Made by a program: the position numbers and the translations under genes
Notes under the pieces: model-generated
Seen by the model: only the letters and a program-made list of their open reading frames with translations
Database searches by the model: none
What the model was told of the DNA's origin: nothing
Assembly (NCBI GenBank): GCA_965232105.1
Contig: OZ246956.1
Span: 3,658,001-3,722,000, forward strand
Length of the DNA stretch: 64,000 bases
Source: Multivorans sp965232105
GTDB taxonomy: Bacteria > Acidobacteriota > Thermoanaerobaculia > Multivoradales > Multivoraceae
Direction: 5' to 3'
In this document: in pieces, positions 15,578 through 24,373 of the stretch
Position numbering within the stretch: position 1 is the stretch's first letter
Layout of the letters: each line of letters opens with the position of its first letter

Positions 15578-16321
15578 CTAGAGCGTGAACTCGGCGCCGA
15601 GGTAGATCTTTCTCACCGTCGGATCGGACGACAGTTCCGTCGGTGTGCCCGTACGGAGAATCCTGCCGTCGTTGATGATGTAGGCCCGGTCGGTGATCTT
15701 CAGCGTCTCCCGCACGTTGTGATCCGTGATCAGGACGCCGATACCCATGTCCCGGAGCTGCCGAATGATCGCCTGGATATCGAGCACGGCGATCGGATCG
15801 ATGCCGGCAAACGGTTCGTCGAGAAGGATGAAGCTGGGGCTGATCGCAAGCGCGCGGGCAATCTCGAGCCGCCGGCGCTCGCCGCCCGAAAGCTGGTTCC
15901 CTCTCGAGCGCCGGACCGCGACGAGATCGAAATCTCCGACCAACTGGTTGATCCGGCGGCGCTGCTCGGCACGGCCCAGGCCGAGCGTCTCAAACACCGC
16001 ACGGAGGTTGCCTTCGACGGAAAGCCGCCTGAACACCGAAGGCTCCTGTGGCAGATAGCTGATGCCCTGCTGCGCACGAAGGTACATGGGAAGGTCGGTG
16101 ATGTCGACGTCGTCGAGGAAGACGCGGCCGCCATCGGGCCGGGTCAGGCCCACGACCATGTAGAACGTGGTCGTCTTGCCGGCGCCATTCGGTCCGAGCA
16201 AACCGACGACTTCCCCCTGGCCGACCTCGATCGACACGTCCTGGACGACTGGTCGGCCCCGATAGACCTTCCGCACATCCCGGGTGCGGATGCGGTGGCC
16301 TGAAGCCGGACGGTCGGTCAC
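15578..16321 (-). CDS. lptB: LPS export ABC transporter ATP-binding protein LptB
   Basis: ATPase of the LptB2FG complex that extracts LPS from the inner membrane. A 247-aa protein starting with GTG at 16321, overlapping the previous stop (GTGA). Walker A is GPNGAGKTT, the Q-loop is ISYLPQEPSVFR, the signature is LSGGERRRLEIARAL, Walker B is FILLDEPFAGID and the H-loop is ITDHNVRETL; the end is YLGAEFTL. This branch is LptB rather than LivF, supported by the adjacent LptC/A-type gene and rpoN. Confidence 0.96.
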   Translation of the reverse strand: MTDRPASGHRIRTRDVRKVYRGRPVVQDVSIEVGQGEVVGLLGPNGAGKTTTFYMVVGLTRPDGGRVFLDDVDITDLPMYLRAQQGISYLPQEPSVFRRLSVEGNLRAVFETLGLGRAEQRRRINQLVGDFDLVAVRRSRGNQLSGGERRRLEIARALAISPSFILLDEPFAGIDPIAVLDIQAIIRQLRDMGIGVLITDHNVRETLKITDRAYIINDGRILRTGTPTELSSDPTVRKIYLGAEFTL

Positions 16322-18606
16322 GGGTAGCCGGCTCCGGCAGCCGTGCCGCCGGACGGCCCCATCGCGTAACGGCCCTCGTCGAGCCAGTAGATCAGGCGCG
16401 ACCCGCTCAGGAGATCGCCTCCCTTGTCGATGACGACGCCGCCGGAGAGCCGAATCACGCGTTCCGCCACGAGATAGACGACTCGATCGGCCTGGGCCGA
16501 AACCGACTGTGCGAGATCCTCGAGCCGCGCGTTCCCCAGGCAGTACAGCGCCCGCGTCTGGACGTTCTCCGCATCGTCGCTCGCAGCCGCAGCCTCGACG
16601 GTCAGTTCGTCGCAGTTCAGCCGCTGGTCCCCAAGGGAGGCCGAGGTCCCGCCACTGTAGCGCAACTCGCCCTCGTCCTCGGAGAAGCTCATTCGCTCGG
16701 AGACCACGAGCCATTCCTCATCAGTTGTTTCGACCTCCAACTCTCCGGCGGCCGCCGGCGCGAGCCCCGGCGCCGCGCGCCAGGTCGTGCGCACATCGCC
16801 CGTCGCCAGGAGGCGCTTGCGGTCTCCGCTGACCTGCAGTTGCGCGGCCGCGAGATGGTACTCCCCGAGGACCGCCTCGACACTCCCCCGGAAGCGGCTG
16901 CCCTCCTGTTCGCAGAGTACGGCCTCCTCCGATCGGATCGTCGATGGGCCACTGGTCGAGTCCGCGCCCGCGAGCGGCAGAGAGCTCCTCTCGCCATCGG
17001 CGGCTCCCTGAAACGTGATCCGTACGCCACCGCTCGCTTCCGAGCAGGCAGCAGTCTGATCGAACACCGCGCGCGGGGCTTCGAGTTCGCCTTCTGCGAC
17101 GCTGAGCTTCGCCGGCTCTCCGAGAAACTCGACCCGTCCGGTCACGGGATCGATCGTTGCGCGGTCCGCGAGTGCACGGACCGGATCGCGGCTCCGATCC
17201 GTGAGGTCCACGTTGCCTGCCAGGACCAGTTCCGCCAGAGCACCGTCGCCGTCGAAGCGGCCATTCGCGATCCTGCTCGAAGCAATTCGCAGGGGCTGTT
17301 TTCGCTGGGGGACCTGCTCGTCGAGCACGACCCTTCCTCGCGCCTCGAACTCGGACGGCACTCCGTCGACAAAGCCGAAGGCGACTACCTGAGCCCGAAC
17401 CCGCCGCCGGCCTCCATCTCCATCGTCGATGCGCAGCACGCCCGGACCGCCCCGGTTGGGGCCACTCAGCAGCAACCGACTCGGGAGCTGGTTGGCGTCG
17501 AATCCGACATCCAGCGCACCGCCGAGCAGGACCATCGTCGAGCTCTCGGCATCCCCCGCCGGAAGTCCGCCACTCGCGAGAGGCGCAAGCAGCACGATCT
17601 CCCCGCGGGCCTCGAGTGTCTTCAGCGCATCGCCGGCGTCTCCTGCGAGAACGAGCGTCAGTGAACCGGCGGTGAGGTTCAGCTCGCCGAACCGCGTCGT
17701 GGTTCCACCCCGGCCGGTCAGAGTTCCCTCGTTCCAGAAGTACTCCAGCGTTTCGGCGGCCAGGAAGAGAGGCTCGGGCGACTGCCCGAACTCCATCTCG
17801 GCACCGCCGGTAGCCCTCATCCGCCCCTCACGCCATCGATACTCGAGCGTCTCGGAAGTCAGGGCCAGCGGCTGGGGGGACGAGTCCGTTTCGCTCGCCA
17901 CGGCGCTGCCCGTCGCCCGGACGCCGCCGCTGAGGTTTGCCACCTCTCGACGGAAGTCGACCCGCAGTCCGTCTCCAACCGCAGTGATGCCCTCGAAAGT
18001 GAAGCGGCTGCCGGGCGCGGCGGTCAGGATCATGCCGCCCTCGGCCAGGTCCATCCAGTCCGTGTCGACAACCAGGCCGTTCGTTCCCTCGAGAGAGACC
18101 GCTCCCTCAAGGTGGGTTGCGTTCGTCGCCTCGTTGTACGTCGCACGATCCGCATGCAGGCGAAACTCGTCGTCGCCGCGCGGGTACTCGATCTCGACCT
18201 CCTTCAACAGCACGTTGCCCTGGTCGTCGGAACTCGTGCGCGCGCCCCGAATGCGGAACACCTCCACGCCTTCACGCTCGAGCGTCGATTCGAATTGCTC
18301 AGCGCTGAGCTGGACGGTTTCCTCGCCCGCCAACGCGGCCTCTCCGGTAGCGGCCGACTCTTCGAGAGTCTCGTCGGCGACCACCGCGATCGCGGCGGGT
18401 CGTCCACTGACAAAGACCCAGGCAAGCCCGCCGACGCCGGCAATCAGCACGCCGAGCAGGAACGCCCTCAGCAACCTGGTGCGAAGTTGCCGCCGATGTC
18501 CATAGCGCAGGTCTCTCCGGCCACCGGGCCGGTAGACGGAGTCTCCGCGGTCCGCTGCCGGCGAAGGGCGGGTTTCGTCGGCCCCGGGGGGTGTCTCGGT
18601 GGCCAT
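16318..18606 (-). CDS. Large LptC/LptA (OstA-like) LPS transport protein
   Basis: A 762-aa protein far longer than LptC or LptA (about 190 aa each). Residues 1-45 are cytoplasmic and basic, 46-65 form one membrane anchor (LLRAFLLGVLIAGVGGLAWV), and the rest is periplasmic. The first periplasmic part (VEVFRIRGART... LLKEVEIEYPRGDDEFRLHA) matches LptC. This is followed by repeated OstA/LptA-type beta-jellyroll units with patterns such as LTSETLEYRWREGRM, LAAETLEYFWNEGTL and ADRVVYLVAERVIRLSGGV. I infer a fused LptC-LptA bridge, possibly with extra jellyroll repeats. It lies directly upstream of lptB (GTGA overlap) and 10 nt after recJ. The ATG at 18606 is chosen because upstream frame lies within recJ. 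Confidence 0.8.
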   Translation of the reverse strand: MATETPPGADETRPSPAADRGDSVYRPGGRRDLRYGHRRQLRTRLLRAFLLGVLIAGVGGLAWVFVSGRPAAIAVVADETLEESAATGEAALAGEETVQLSAEQFESTLEREGVEVFRIRGARTSSDDQGNVLLKEVEIEYPRGDDEFRLHADRATYNEATNATHLEGAVSLEGTNGLVVDTDWMDLAEGGMILTAAPGSRFTFEGITAVGDGLRVDFRREVANLSGGVRATGSAVASETDSSPQPLALTSETLEYRWREGRMRATGGAEMEFGQSPEPLFLAAETLEYFWNEGTLTGRGGTTTRFGELNLTAGSLTLVLAGDAGDALKTLEARGEIVLLAPLASGGLPAGDAESSTMVLLGGALDVGFDANQLPSRLLLSGPNRGGPGVLRIDDGDGGRRRVRAQVVAFGFVDGVPSEFEARGRVVLDEQVPQRKQPLRIASSRIANGRFDGDGALAELVLAGNVDLTDRSRDPVRALADRATIDPVTGRVEFLGEPAKLSVAEGELEAPRAVFDQTAACSEASGGVRITFQGAADGERSSLPLAGADSTSGPSTIRSEEAVLCEQEGSRFRGSVEAVLGEYHLAAAQLQVSGDRKRLLATGDVRTTWRAAPGLAPAAAGELEVETTDEEWLVVSERMSFSEDEGELRYSGGTSASLGDQRLNCDELTVEAAAASDDAENVQTRALYCLGNARLEDLAQSVSAQADRVVYLVAERVIRLSGGVVIDKGGDLLSGSRLIYWLDEGRYAMGPSGGTAAGAGYP

Positions 18607-18616
18607 GTGCCGAAGT

Positions 18617-20359
18617 CTACTTGGCCCTGGCGGCCGTCTCCGAGCCGTTGCCGATCTGCCTGGCGTCCTCGATCCTGACCACGGGACCGCCGGCCCAGGC
18701 GTCCCACTCCAGGGCCCCGAGCACTTCGAAGCGGCCATCGAGCTCGGCCAGTCGCTTCCGCCAGCCCCAGCCGAGCAGTTGGACGAATCGGCCTGAATCG
18801 GAGCCCCTTCCGGCTCGCCTGACGCCCACCTTGACGTGGTCCTTCCCGAACTCGCGCACCGGCCCGCTACGTTCCAACGGGCCCAGCCGAATCAACGGCC
18901 GGCGATTCGCCTCGCCATGTGGCTCCAACTGCGCGAGTTCGCGGAACAGGCCTGGCTCGACCTGTTCCGGAGAGAGGGCCAGTTCATACTCCCGGCGTCG
19001 CACGAGCACTTCCGGCGGCCAGACCGCGGCCTCTTCCATCTCCGCTTTCAGAGCCGGCAATGCGGACACGTCCACCGACAGGCCAATGGCCTGGGGATGG
19101 CCTCCGAATCGCGCCATCCGCCCCTCGAAGCCGGTCATGAACGAGTGGAGATCAAGGCCCGGAATGCTGCGACCTGAGCCGGTACCCGTCTCGCCCTCGA
19201 CTCCCAGCAGGATCACCGGCCGATGGAACTCGCGGGCGAGGCGGCCGGCGGCAATCCCCACGACGCCCCGATGCCATCCGGGGCTCCAGCCCATGAGGAT
19301 CCCGGGCCGTCTTTCGTCGGCCGAAAACAGTTCCGTGGCCTCCCTCACCACCCGCCGTTCTTCGGCCTGCCGTTTCCGGTTGAGTGAGTCGAGCTCGCCC
19401 GCGAGGCGGTCGGCCTGGGCCTGGTCCCGGGTCAGCAACAGGCGGAGCGCCAGCTCGCCGCTCGCCAGTCGGCCGGCGGCATTGAGCCTCGGTCCCAGCC
19501 GAAAGGCGACCTCCGTCGACGAGACACCACCCTCAACGCGAGAGACGCGCATCAGGGCCCGGAGCCCCGGTGACCGTGCCTTTGCCAACGCCTGCAGGCC
19601 CAGGGCCGCGATGACCCGGTTCTCTCCCACCAGGGGAACGACATCCGCGATCGTCCCGAGGCATGCCACCCGCAACAGCGCGGCCAGCGGCTCCTCGCGG
19701 CCGCTTCGGCGCAGGACGGCCTGCGCCAGCTTGAACGCAAGCCCGGCGCCGCACAGATGGCGGAAAGGGTAGGTACAGCCATCCTGCTGAGGATTGACCT
19801 GGATCGCCTGGGACGGAAAGCCGCTTCCGGCAACGTGATGATCCGTCACGACCACGTCCATTCCCTGCCTGATCGCCTCCTCCACCGCCTCGTTCGAGGT
19901 CGTCCCGCAGTCCACGGTGACGATCAACGAGGCGCCGGCCCGTCGCGCCTTCTCCACCTGTGCGACCTGAAAGCCGTAGCCGTCGGTCAACCGGTTCGGG
20001 ATGATCGGAACAACCTCGGCAGCCAGGGCGCGCAGTACGGCCGTGAGCAGCGCGCAGGCGCTGACCCCATCCACGTCGTAGTCCCCCACGACAGCTACCG
20101 TGCCGCGGTCCCGGCATACGGCCAGCACACGCTCGGTCGCCTCTTCCATTCCGCTCAGCAGGAAAGGGTCGTGCAGGCCACTGGGATGCGGCCTGAGGAA
20201 CGTCTCCGCCTCGGCCTCCGTCTTCACGCCCCTACGGGCAAGGGGCGCCGCAAGCAGCCCGTATCCTGCCGCCAGAAGCCGGCCGGTGGCCTCGGGAGCG
20301 GGCTTCTCCAGCCACTCCACCGCCTCTTCGCGGCGAACGCCCTGCTCGGGAACAGTCAC
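18617..20359 (-). CDS. recJ: Single-stranded-DNA-specific exonuclease RecJ
   Basis: 5'-3' ssDNA exonuclease for recombination and mismatch repair. The 580-aa protein has the DHH motifs GDYDVDGVSA, VDCGTT and VTDHHVAG, the LGPRLNAAGR motif, and the DHHA1 GGHPQAIG motif, followed by an OB domain. The start is GTG at 20359, overlapping the priA stop (GTGA). It lies between priA and the LPS genes in the same leftward run. Confidence 0.95.
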   Translation of the reverse strand: MTVPEQGVRREEAVEWLEKPAPEATGRLLAAGYGLLAAPLARRGVKTEAEAETFLRPHPSGLHDPFLLSGMEEATERVLAVCRDRGTVAVVGDYDVDGVSACALLTAVLRALAAEVVPIIPNRLTDGYGFQVAQVEKARRAGASLIVTVDCGTTSNEAVEEAIRQGMDVVVTDHHVAGSGFPSQAIQVNPQQDGCTYPFRHLCGAGLAFKLAQAVLRRSGREEPLAALLRVACLGTIADVVPLVGENRVIAALGLQALAKARSPGLRALMRVSRVEGGVSSTEVAFRLGPRLNAAGRLASGELALRLLLTRDQAQADRLAGELDSLNRKRQAEERRVVREATELFSADERRPGILMGWSPGWHRGVVGIAAGRLAREFHRPVILLGVEGETGTGSGRSIPGLDLHSFMTGFEGRMARFGGHPQAIGLSVDVSALPALKAEMEEAAVWPPEVLVRRREYELALSPEQVEPGLFRELAQLEPHGEANRRPLIRLGPLERSGPVREFGKDHVKVGVRRAGRGSDSGRFVQLLGWGWRKRLAELDGRFEVLGALEWDAWAGGPVVRIEDARQIGNGSETAARAK

Positions 20360-22806
20360 ATCAGGTCCTGGGGATCCACGTCGATCGTGAGATCGGCGGC
20401 CGGTGCCGGCGCAATCGCCCGGGCCAACCGCCGGACGTCGGCGCCGCTAACGGAGCGCATCAGGAACTGAAACCGCCAATGTCCCTTGAGGCGCTCGAAG
20501 GGTGCCGGTGCGGGCCCGGAAAAGCGCACCCCGGCGGCCAGCACATGGGCGCGGGCAGCCCCCGCTAGCTCCCTGATCCGCCGCCAACCACGTTCCCGAT
20601 CACGGTCGCGGATCACGAGCTGGACCATGCGGGTGAACGGAGGGTAGTGAAACACCCGGCGAAACCTCATCTCATGACTCGCGAAGGCCTCGTCATCGCC
20701 GTTGAGCACCGCCTGAATCGCATAGTGGTCCGGATGGTACGTCTGGACCACGAAGCGGCCCGGCCGTTCACCGCGACCGGCCCGCCCGGCAAGCTGCGTG
20801 AGCAGCGCGTAGCTGCGTTCCGCGGCGCGAAAGTCCGGGAACCCGAGATACGAATCCGCGGTAAGCACCGCGGCAAGCGCAACGTCGGGGAAGTGATGGC
20901 CCTTCGACACCATCTGGGTGCCGATCAGGATCTGGGTTCGCCCGCCGCGAAAACGTTCCAGGACGGCCGCGGGCCCTCCGACCCGGCGCGTCGCGTCGCG
21001 GTCCAGCACATCCACGACCGCCCCCGGAAACCGCTCCTGGACTTCCTCCTCCACCCTCTCCGTGCCGGCGCCGATCGGCTGAAGCGCGTCCTCTCCGCAG
21101 TCCGGGCAAAGCCGGGGCGCCTCCTCGCGGACGCCGCAGTAGTGACAGATCAGTCTTCGCTCCCGGCGGTGGAAGCTCTTGGGCAGGCCGCAGTCCTTGC
21201 AGGGCATGTTCTCGCCACAGGCACGACACAGGAGCTGCGGCGAATAGCCGCGGCGGTTCCGCAGCAGGATCACCTGCTCTCCCCGCTCCAGGCTGTGGGT
21301 GATCTGGTCCACGAGGAGAGCCGAGAACGTCACGTCCCCCGGACGGCGGGGTCCCCCGGCCTCCCTGCGGAGATCGACCAGAATCGGTTCCGGAAGTGAA
21401 CCCGAACCCACCCTGGCAGTGAGCCGGAGGTGGCGATAGCGACTGCGTTCGACGTTCAACCGGGTCTCGAGACTCGGGGTGGCAGAGACGAGTACGGCGG
21501 TCGCGGCGCAGGAGCGTGCCCGTACCAGGGCCAGGTCCCGGCCGCTGTAGCGCGGACGCGTGTCCTGTTTGTAGGCCGCGTCCTGCTCCTCGTCGACGAC
21601 GACCAGGCCCAGGTTCCGGACGGGAGCAAAGACGGCCGACCGGGGACCCACGACGACCCGGCACTCCCCACCGCGGACACGCTCCCACTCCTGATGGCGC
21701 TCCGCGTTGCCGAGGTTCGAATGCAACAGGGCGACCCGGTCGCCGAAGCGCTGCTTCAGCGTCCGCGCGAGCGCCGGTACCAGCGCAATCTCTGGCACCA
21801 GAACGATGACGGACCGGTCCCCTTCCAGCGCCGCAGCAGCCGCCTGCAAATAGACCTCGGTCTTTCCGGAGCCGGTCATGCCGCCCAGGAAGCAGGATCG
21901 GAACTGGCCGCTCCGGACCGCGGCCACCAGGTCGTCGGCGGCAAGGAGCTGGTCCGGACGCAGCTCGATCGGCTTCGTCTCGCCGTCACCGGCCAGGCGG
22001 TGACGGGCCAGATCCATCGTCTCGATCTGCGTGAAGGAGCGGAGAATGCCGAGACGTACCAGGCGCCTGACAACCGCCGCCGAAGCACCGGTTCGGGCAC
22101 GCAGCTCCTCGAGTGTCGCCGGCCGGTTCAGTTCGGCCAGGTACTCGACCGCCAGACGGCCCTTTGGAGACCGCCCGCAAGCCTGAAGCTGGGCGTCGCG
22201 GTCCCCGGCCGGCAGTTCGACGGCCGCCCGGTACCGGGAACTCCGGCTACCAGGCTCGTACAGCCGGATCCGGCCACTCTCGCGCCAGCTCTCGATCCGA
22301 TCGAAGAGGGTCGCCTCCCCCTGTTCCTCCCAGATCGTCGCCAGGGCAAGGCGGCCTCGATCCAGGAGCAGACGTTGCAGAGCCTGACTCTTCGGATCCC
22401 GGCAGTCGTGGAGTGCGCCGCGGTTCGTCAGTTCGGCACGCGCGTCGCCCCGGCCCGGGAGCCGACCGGGGATCATGTTCCTCAGTACCTCGCCGATCGG
22501 CGCCGCGTAGTAGGAAGAGGCGAAACGGGCGATCTCCATCAGGTCGTCGGGCAGAACGGGTTCCAGATCGACGACCGATTCAATCGCCCGCAGTTGGGTT
22601 TCGACCCCAGCCGGTGGGCGACCGGGAAGGCCGACAATCCAGCCGGTGACCCGTCGTTTCCCGACGGGCACGCGCGCTCGGACGCCGATCCGGGCCAGGC
22701 CGCTCCAACGGGCGGGTACGCTGTAAGTCAGAGGATCGGGCAGAGGCAGCGGCACCGCGACTTCGGCAAACCCGCCGCCGGCCGCGCCGGCGCTATCCAG
22801 CCCCAT
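20356..22806 (-). CDS. priA: Primosomal protein N' (PriA helicase)
   Basis: 3'-5' helicase that restarts collapsed replication forks. The 816-aa protein has the N-terminal 3'BD (FAEVAVPLPLPDPLTYSVPA), Walker A GGMTGSGKTEVYL, DEEQDAAYK, and a zinc domain with paired cysteines (CRACGENMPCKDCG ... CHYCGVREEAPRLCPDCG). The helicase motif VSKGHHFPDV and the PriA C-terminal domain follow. The start overlaps the upstream small gene by 14 nt and the stop overlaps recJ. Confidence 0.96.
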   Translation of the reverse strand: MGLDSAGAAGGGFAEVAVPLPLPDPLTYSVPARWSGLARIGVRARVPVGKRRVTGWIVGLPGRPPAGVETQLRAIESVVDLEPVLPDDLMEIARFASSYYAAPIGEVLRNMIPGRLPGRGDARAELTNRGALHDCRDPKSQALQRLLLDRGRLALATIWEEQGEATLFDRIESWRESGRIRLYEPGSRSSRYRAAVELPAGDRDAQLQACGRSPKGRLAVEYLAELNRPATLEELRARTGASAAVVRRLVRLGILRSFTQIETMDLARHRLAGDGETKPIELRPDQLLAADDLVAAVRSGQFRSCFLGGMTGSGKTEVYLQAAAAALEGDRSVIVLVPEIALVPALARTLKQRFGDRVALLHSNLGNAERHQEWERVRGGECRVVVGPRSAVFAPVRNLGLVVVDEEQDAAYKQDTRPRYSGRDLALVRARSCAATAVLVSATPSLETRLNVERSRYRHLRLTARVGSGSLPEPILVDLRREAGGPRRPGDVTFSALLVDQITHSLERGEQVILLRNRRGYSPQLLCRACGENMPCKDCGLPKSFHRRERRLICHYCGVREEAPRLCPDCGEDALQPIGAGTERVEEEVQERFPGAVVDVLDRDATRRVGGPAAVLERFRGGRTQILIGTQMVSKGHHFPDVALAAVLTADSYLGFPDFRAAERSYALLTQLAGRAGRGERPGRFVVQTYHPDHYAIQAVLNGDDEAFASHEMRFRRVFHYPPFTRMVQLVIRDRDRERGWRRIRELAGAARAHVLAAGVRFSGPAPAPFERLKGHWRFQFLMRSVSGADVRRLARAIAPAPAADLTIDVDPQDLM

Positions 22807-23158
22807 CCTCCCCGGCGCAATCGCCGCACACGCCGCCGGTCAACTGGGCTTCAGGCACGTGGACGCCGCATCGCGCACATCGGAGCAGCGGGCTCACCGA
22901 TCCCGTTGGCCCATTCGTTTTCCGACCGCCCGGCGGGTTCCCGGGCGAGAAACCCCCGGCCGCGCCTCGTGCGCCCCCCGTGCCTCGCGGCCTTCCCGTA
23001 CCGGAAGAGCCTGCGGCGGATCGCTGCAACACCTGGAGCAGGCGCAGGAACGAGCGCGCCTCCGCGCCACGCGGTGACCGCAAGAGCCCGCGCACCATCC
23101 GCGATACCCACATCCATGCCACCAGGAGGGCAATCAGGATGACGAGCAGTTTGGTCAC
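22793..23158 (-). CDS. Small membrane protein with C-terminal zinc ribbon (PP0621-like)
   Basis: A 121-aa protein: one N-terminal membrane segment (KLLVILIALLVAWMWVSRMV), a Gly/Arg/Pro-rich linker, and a C-terminal CARCGVHVPEAQLTGGVCGD with two Cys pairs that probably bind zinc. The layout resembles the PP0621 family (short TM plus CxxCG.H.P.S motif). It overlaps priA by 14 nt. The role is unknown. Confidence 0.65.
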   Translation of the reverse strand: MTKLLVILIALLVAWMWVSRMVRGLLRSPRGAEARSFLRLLQVLQRSAAGSSGTGRPRGTGGARGAAGGFSPGNPPGGRKTNGPTGSVSPLLRCARCGVHVPEAQLTGGVCGDCAGEDGAG

Positions 23159-23243
23159 GATCTACATCAGCCCAGGCAGCCTGGACTTCCCCGCCGATTC
23201 CTCTCGTGGCCTCAGAGGCGGGGACCGCCGCGGCCGCGGAGCC

Positions 23244-23759
23244 TCAACTGGCCTTGGCCTTGGAGATCTTCTCGAGGCTGCCCGTCAGAGCCTTCTCGAC
23301 CAGCACTTCCGCGTCCTCTTCGTTGATCTCCCGGACGTGCAGCACCTCGCTGACGATGAAGTACCTCGCCTTCTCGTACATCTTCTTCTCGCGGAACGAG
23401 AGGCTCTTCTTCTGGCTTACCAGACGCAGGTTCTTCAGCACCTGGGCGGCGTCGGTGAGGGAACCGGTCCGCATCTTGTCGAGGTTCTGCTTGTAGCGCC
23501 CCTTCCAGTCCTTGTAGACGTCGATGTTGCCGTCCTCGATCAACCGCAGCAGATCCCGGATCTCCCGCGCCTTGGCCAGCCGTCGGAGGCCCACGCGGTC
23601 GAGGTTCTCCTCGGGCACCATCACCTTGGAGTCGTTCCCCAGGACCCTCAGGTGGTAGTAGGTCTGTTTCTCTCCACCGTCCGGGGCGCTCAGAGCAATC
23701 TGCTCCACGACGCTTACGCCGTGGTTGGGGTATACGACTTTCTCACCGACTCGGAACAC
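23244..23759 (-). CDS. carD: CarD-family transcriptional regulator
   Basis: CarD/CdnL binds the RNA polymerase beta subunit and stabilises open complexes, especially at rRNA promoters. From the GTG at 23759 (171 aa) the Tudor-like RNAP-interacting domain is FRVGEKVVYPNHGVSVVEQI ... YYHLRVLGNDSKVMVPEENL. A helical DNA-binding domain follows (WKGRYKQNLDKMRTGSLTDA, FREKKMYEKARYFIVSEVL). The open frame up to 23888 gives unrelated residues. It is the first gene of the leftward series, divergent from tRNA-Leu, so its promoter lies in 23760-24088. Confidence 0.93.
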   Translation of the reverse strand: MFRVGEKVVYPNHGVSVVEQIALSAPDGGEKQTYYHLRVLGNDSKVMVPEENLDRVGLRRLAKAREIRDLLRLIEDGNIDVYKDWKGRYKQNLDKMRTGSLTDAAQVLKNLRLVSQKKSLSFREKKMYEKARYFIVSEVLHVREINEEDAEVLVEKALTGSLEKISKAKAS

Positions 23760-24088
23760 TCTGCACCCCCATTTCTGAAAACCCCGTCTGGCACGCTCAA
23801 GTCGCCTGCCTCGGCAGACGTCGCCGAAGCCTTCCGAGATCCGCCGCCAGTTTGCTGCTCTGGTTATCCCTAAGTTACGGACAGCCACACAGTTAACGGG
23901 CGCGGATTGTAGCCGAGCGGGCCCCGAACGTCAAGCTGTTCCCGCCCCATTTGCGCCTGACCGTGAGTGCTGCCCTAAATCCTTGCAGGCGCTGACTTTG
24001 CAGTCCCAGGGCTGGAAGTTGCACAGTGGCGGTGCTACTCTGCGCCCCCGTCGTCGCAGCACCCGCGGAGATGCGGTTTTGCACTGAG
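23760..24088. other. Divergent promoter region of carD and tRNA-Leu
   Basis: About 330 bp without a gene between the carD start and the tRNA-Leu 5' end. It must contain the promoters of both, but I see no clean -35/-10 pair. Confidence 0.5.
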
Positions 24089-24174
24089 GCCGGAGTGGCG
24101 GAATGGCAGACGCAGGGGACTCAAAATCCCCCGCCCCTTGGGGCGTGTGGGTTCGACTCCCACCTCCGGCACCA
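24089..24174 (+). tRNA. tRNA-Leu (anticodon CAA), CCA encoded
   Basis: The acceptor strands GCCGGAG and CTCCGGC pair perfectly, followed by A and an encoded CCA (24172-24174). The D arm is GTGGCGGAATGGCAGAC, the anticodon stem is GGGGA/TCCCC with loop CTCAAAA (anticodon CAA), the long class II variable arm is CGCCCCTTGGGGCG, and the T arm is GTGGGTTCGACTCCCAC. The 3' half is repeated twice immediately downstream. Confidence 0.97.
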
Positions 24175-24263
24175 CCCGACAATCGCGTAGGGTCCCCTGC
24201 GGGGACTCCAGTCACCCCAGCGCCCCTTGGGGCGTGTGGGTTCGACTCCCACCTCCGGCACCA
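24175..24263 (+). repeat. tRNA-Leu 3'-half tandem unit 1 (89 nt)
   Basis: Starts with CCCGACAATCGCGTAGG, then a hairpin GTCCCC-TGC-GGGGAC (24192-24206), a short CAGTCACCCCA segment, and an exact copy of the tRNA variable arm, T arm, acceptor 3' strand and CCA. The 5' acceptor strand, D arm and a proper anticodon arm are missing, so it cannot be a normal tRNA. Confidence 0.9.
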
Positions 24264-24353
24264 CCCGACAATCGCGTAGGGTCCCCTGCGGGGACTCCAG
24301 TCACCCCAGCGCCCCTACTGGGCGTGTGGGTTCGACTCCCACCTCCGGCACCA
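24264..24353 (+). repeat. tRNA-Leu 3'-half tandem unit 2 (90 nt)
   Basis: Identical to unit 1 except in the variable-arm hairpin, where CCCCTTGGGG is replaced by CCCCTACTGGG (one extra base). The T arm, acceptor 3' strand and CCA are unchanged. It ends 20 nt before the convergent TolC-family gene. Confidence 0.9.
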
Positions 24354-24373
24354 CCCGACCTTACCGATGAACG

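Noticed and set aside
24175..24353. CRISPR-like array behind tRNA-Leu
   Set aside because: The units are regular (89-90 nt) but have no unique spacers; nearly the whole unit is conserved and derives from the tRNA. No cas genes are nearby.
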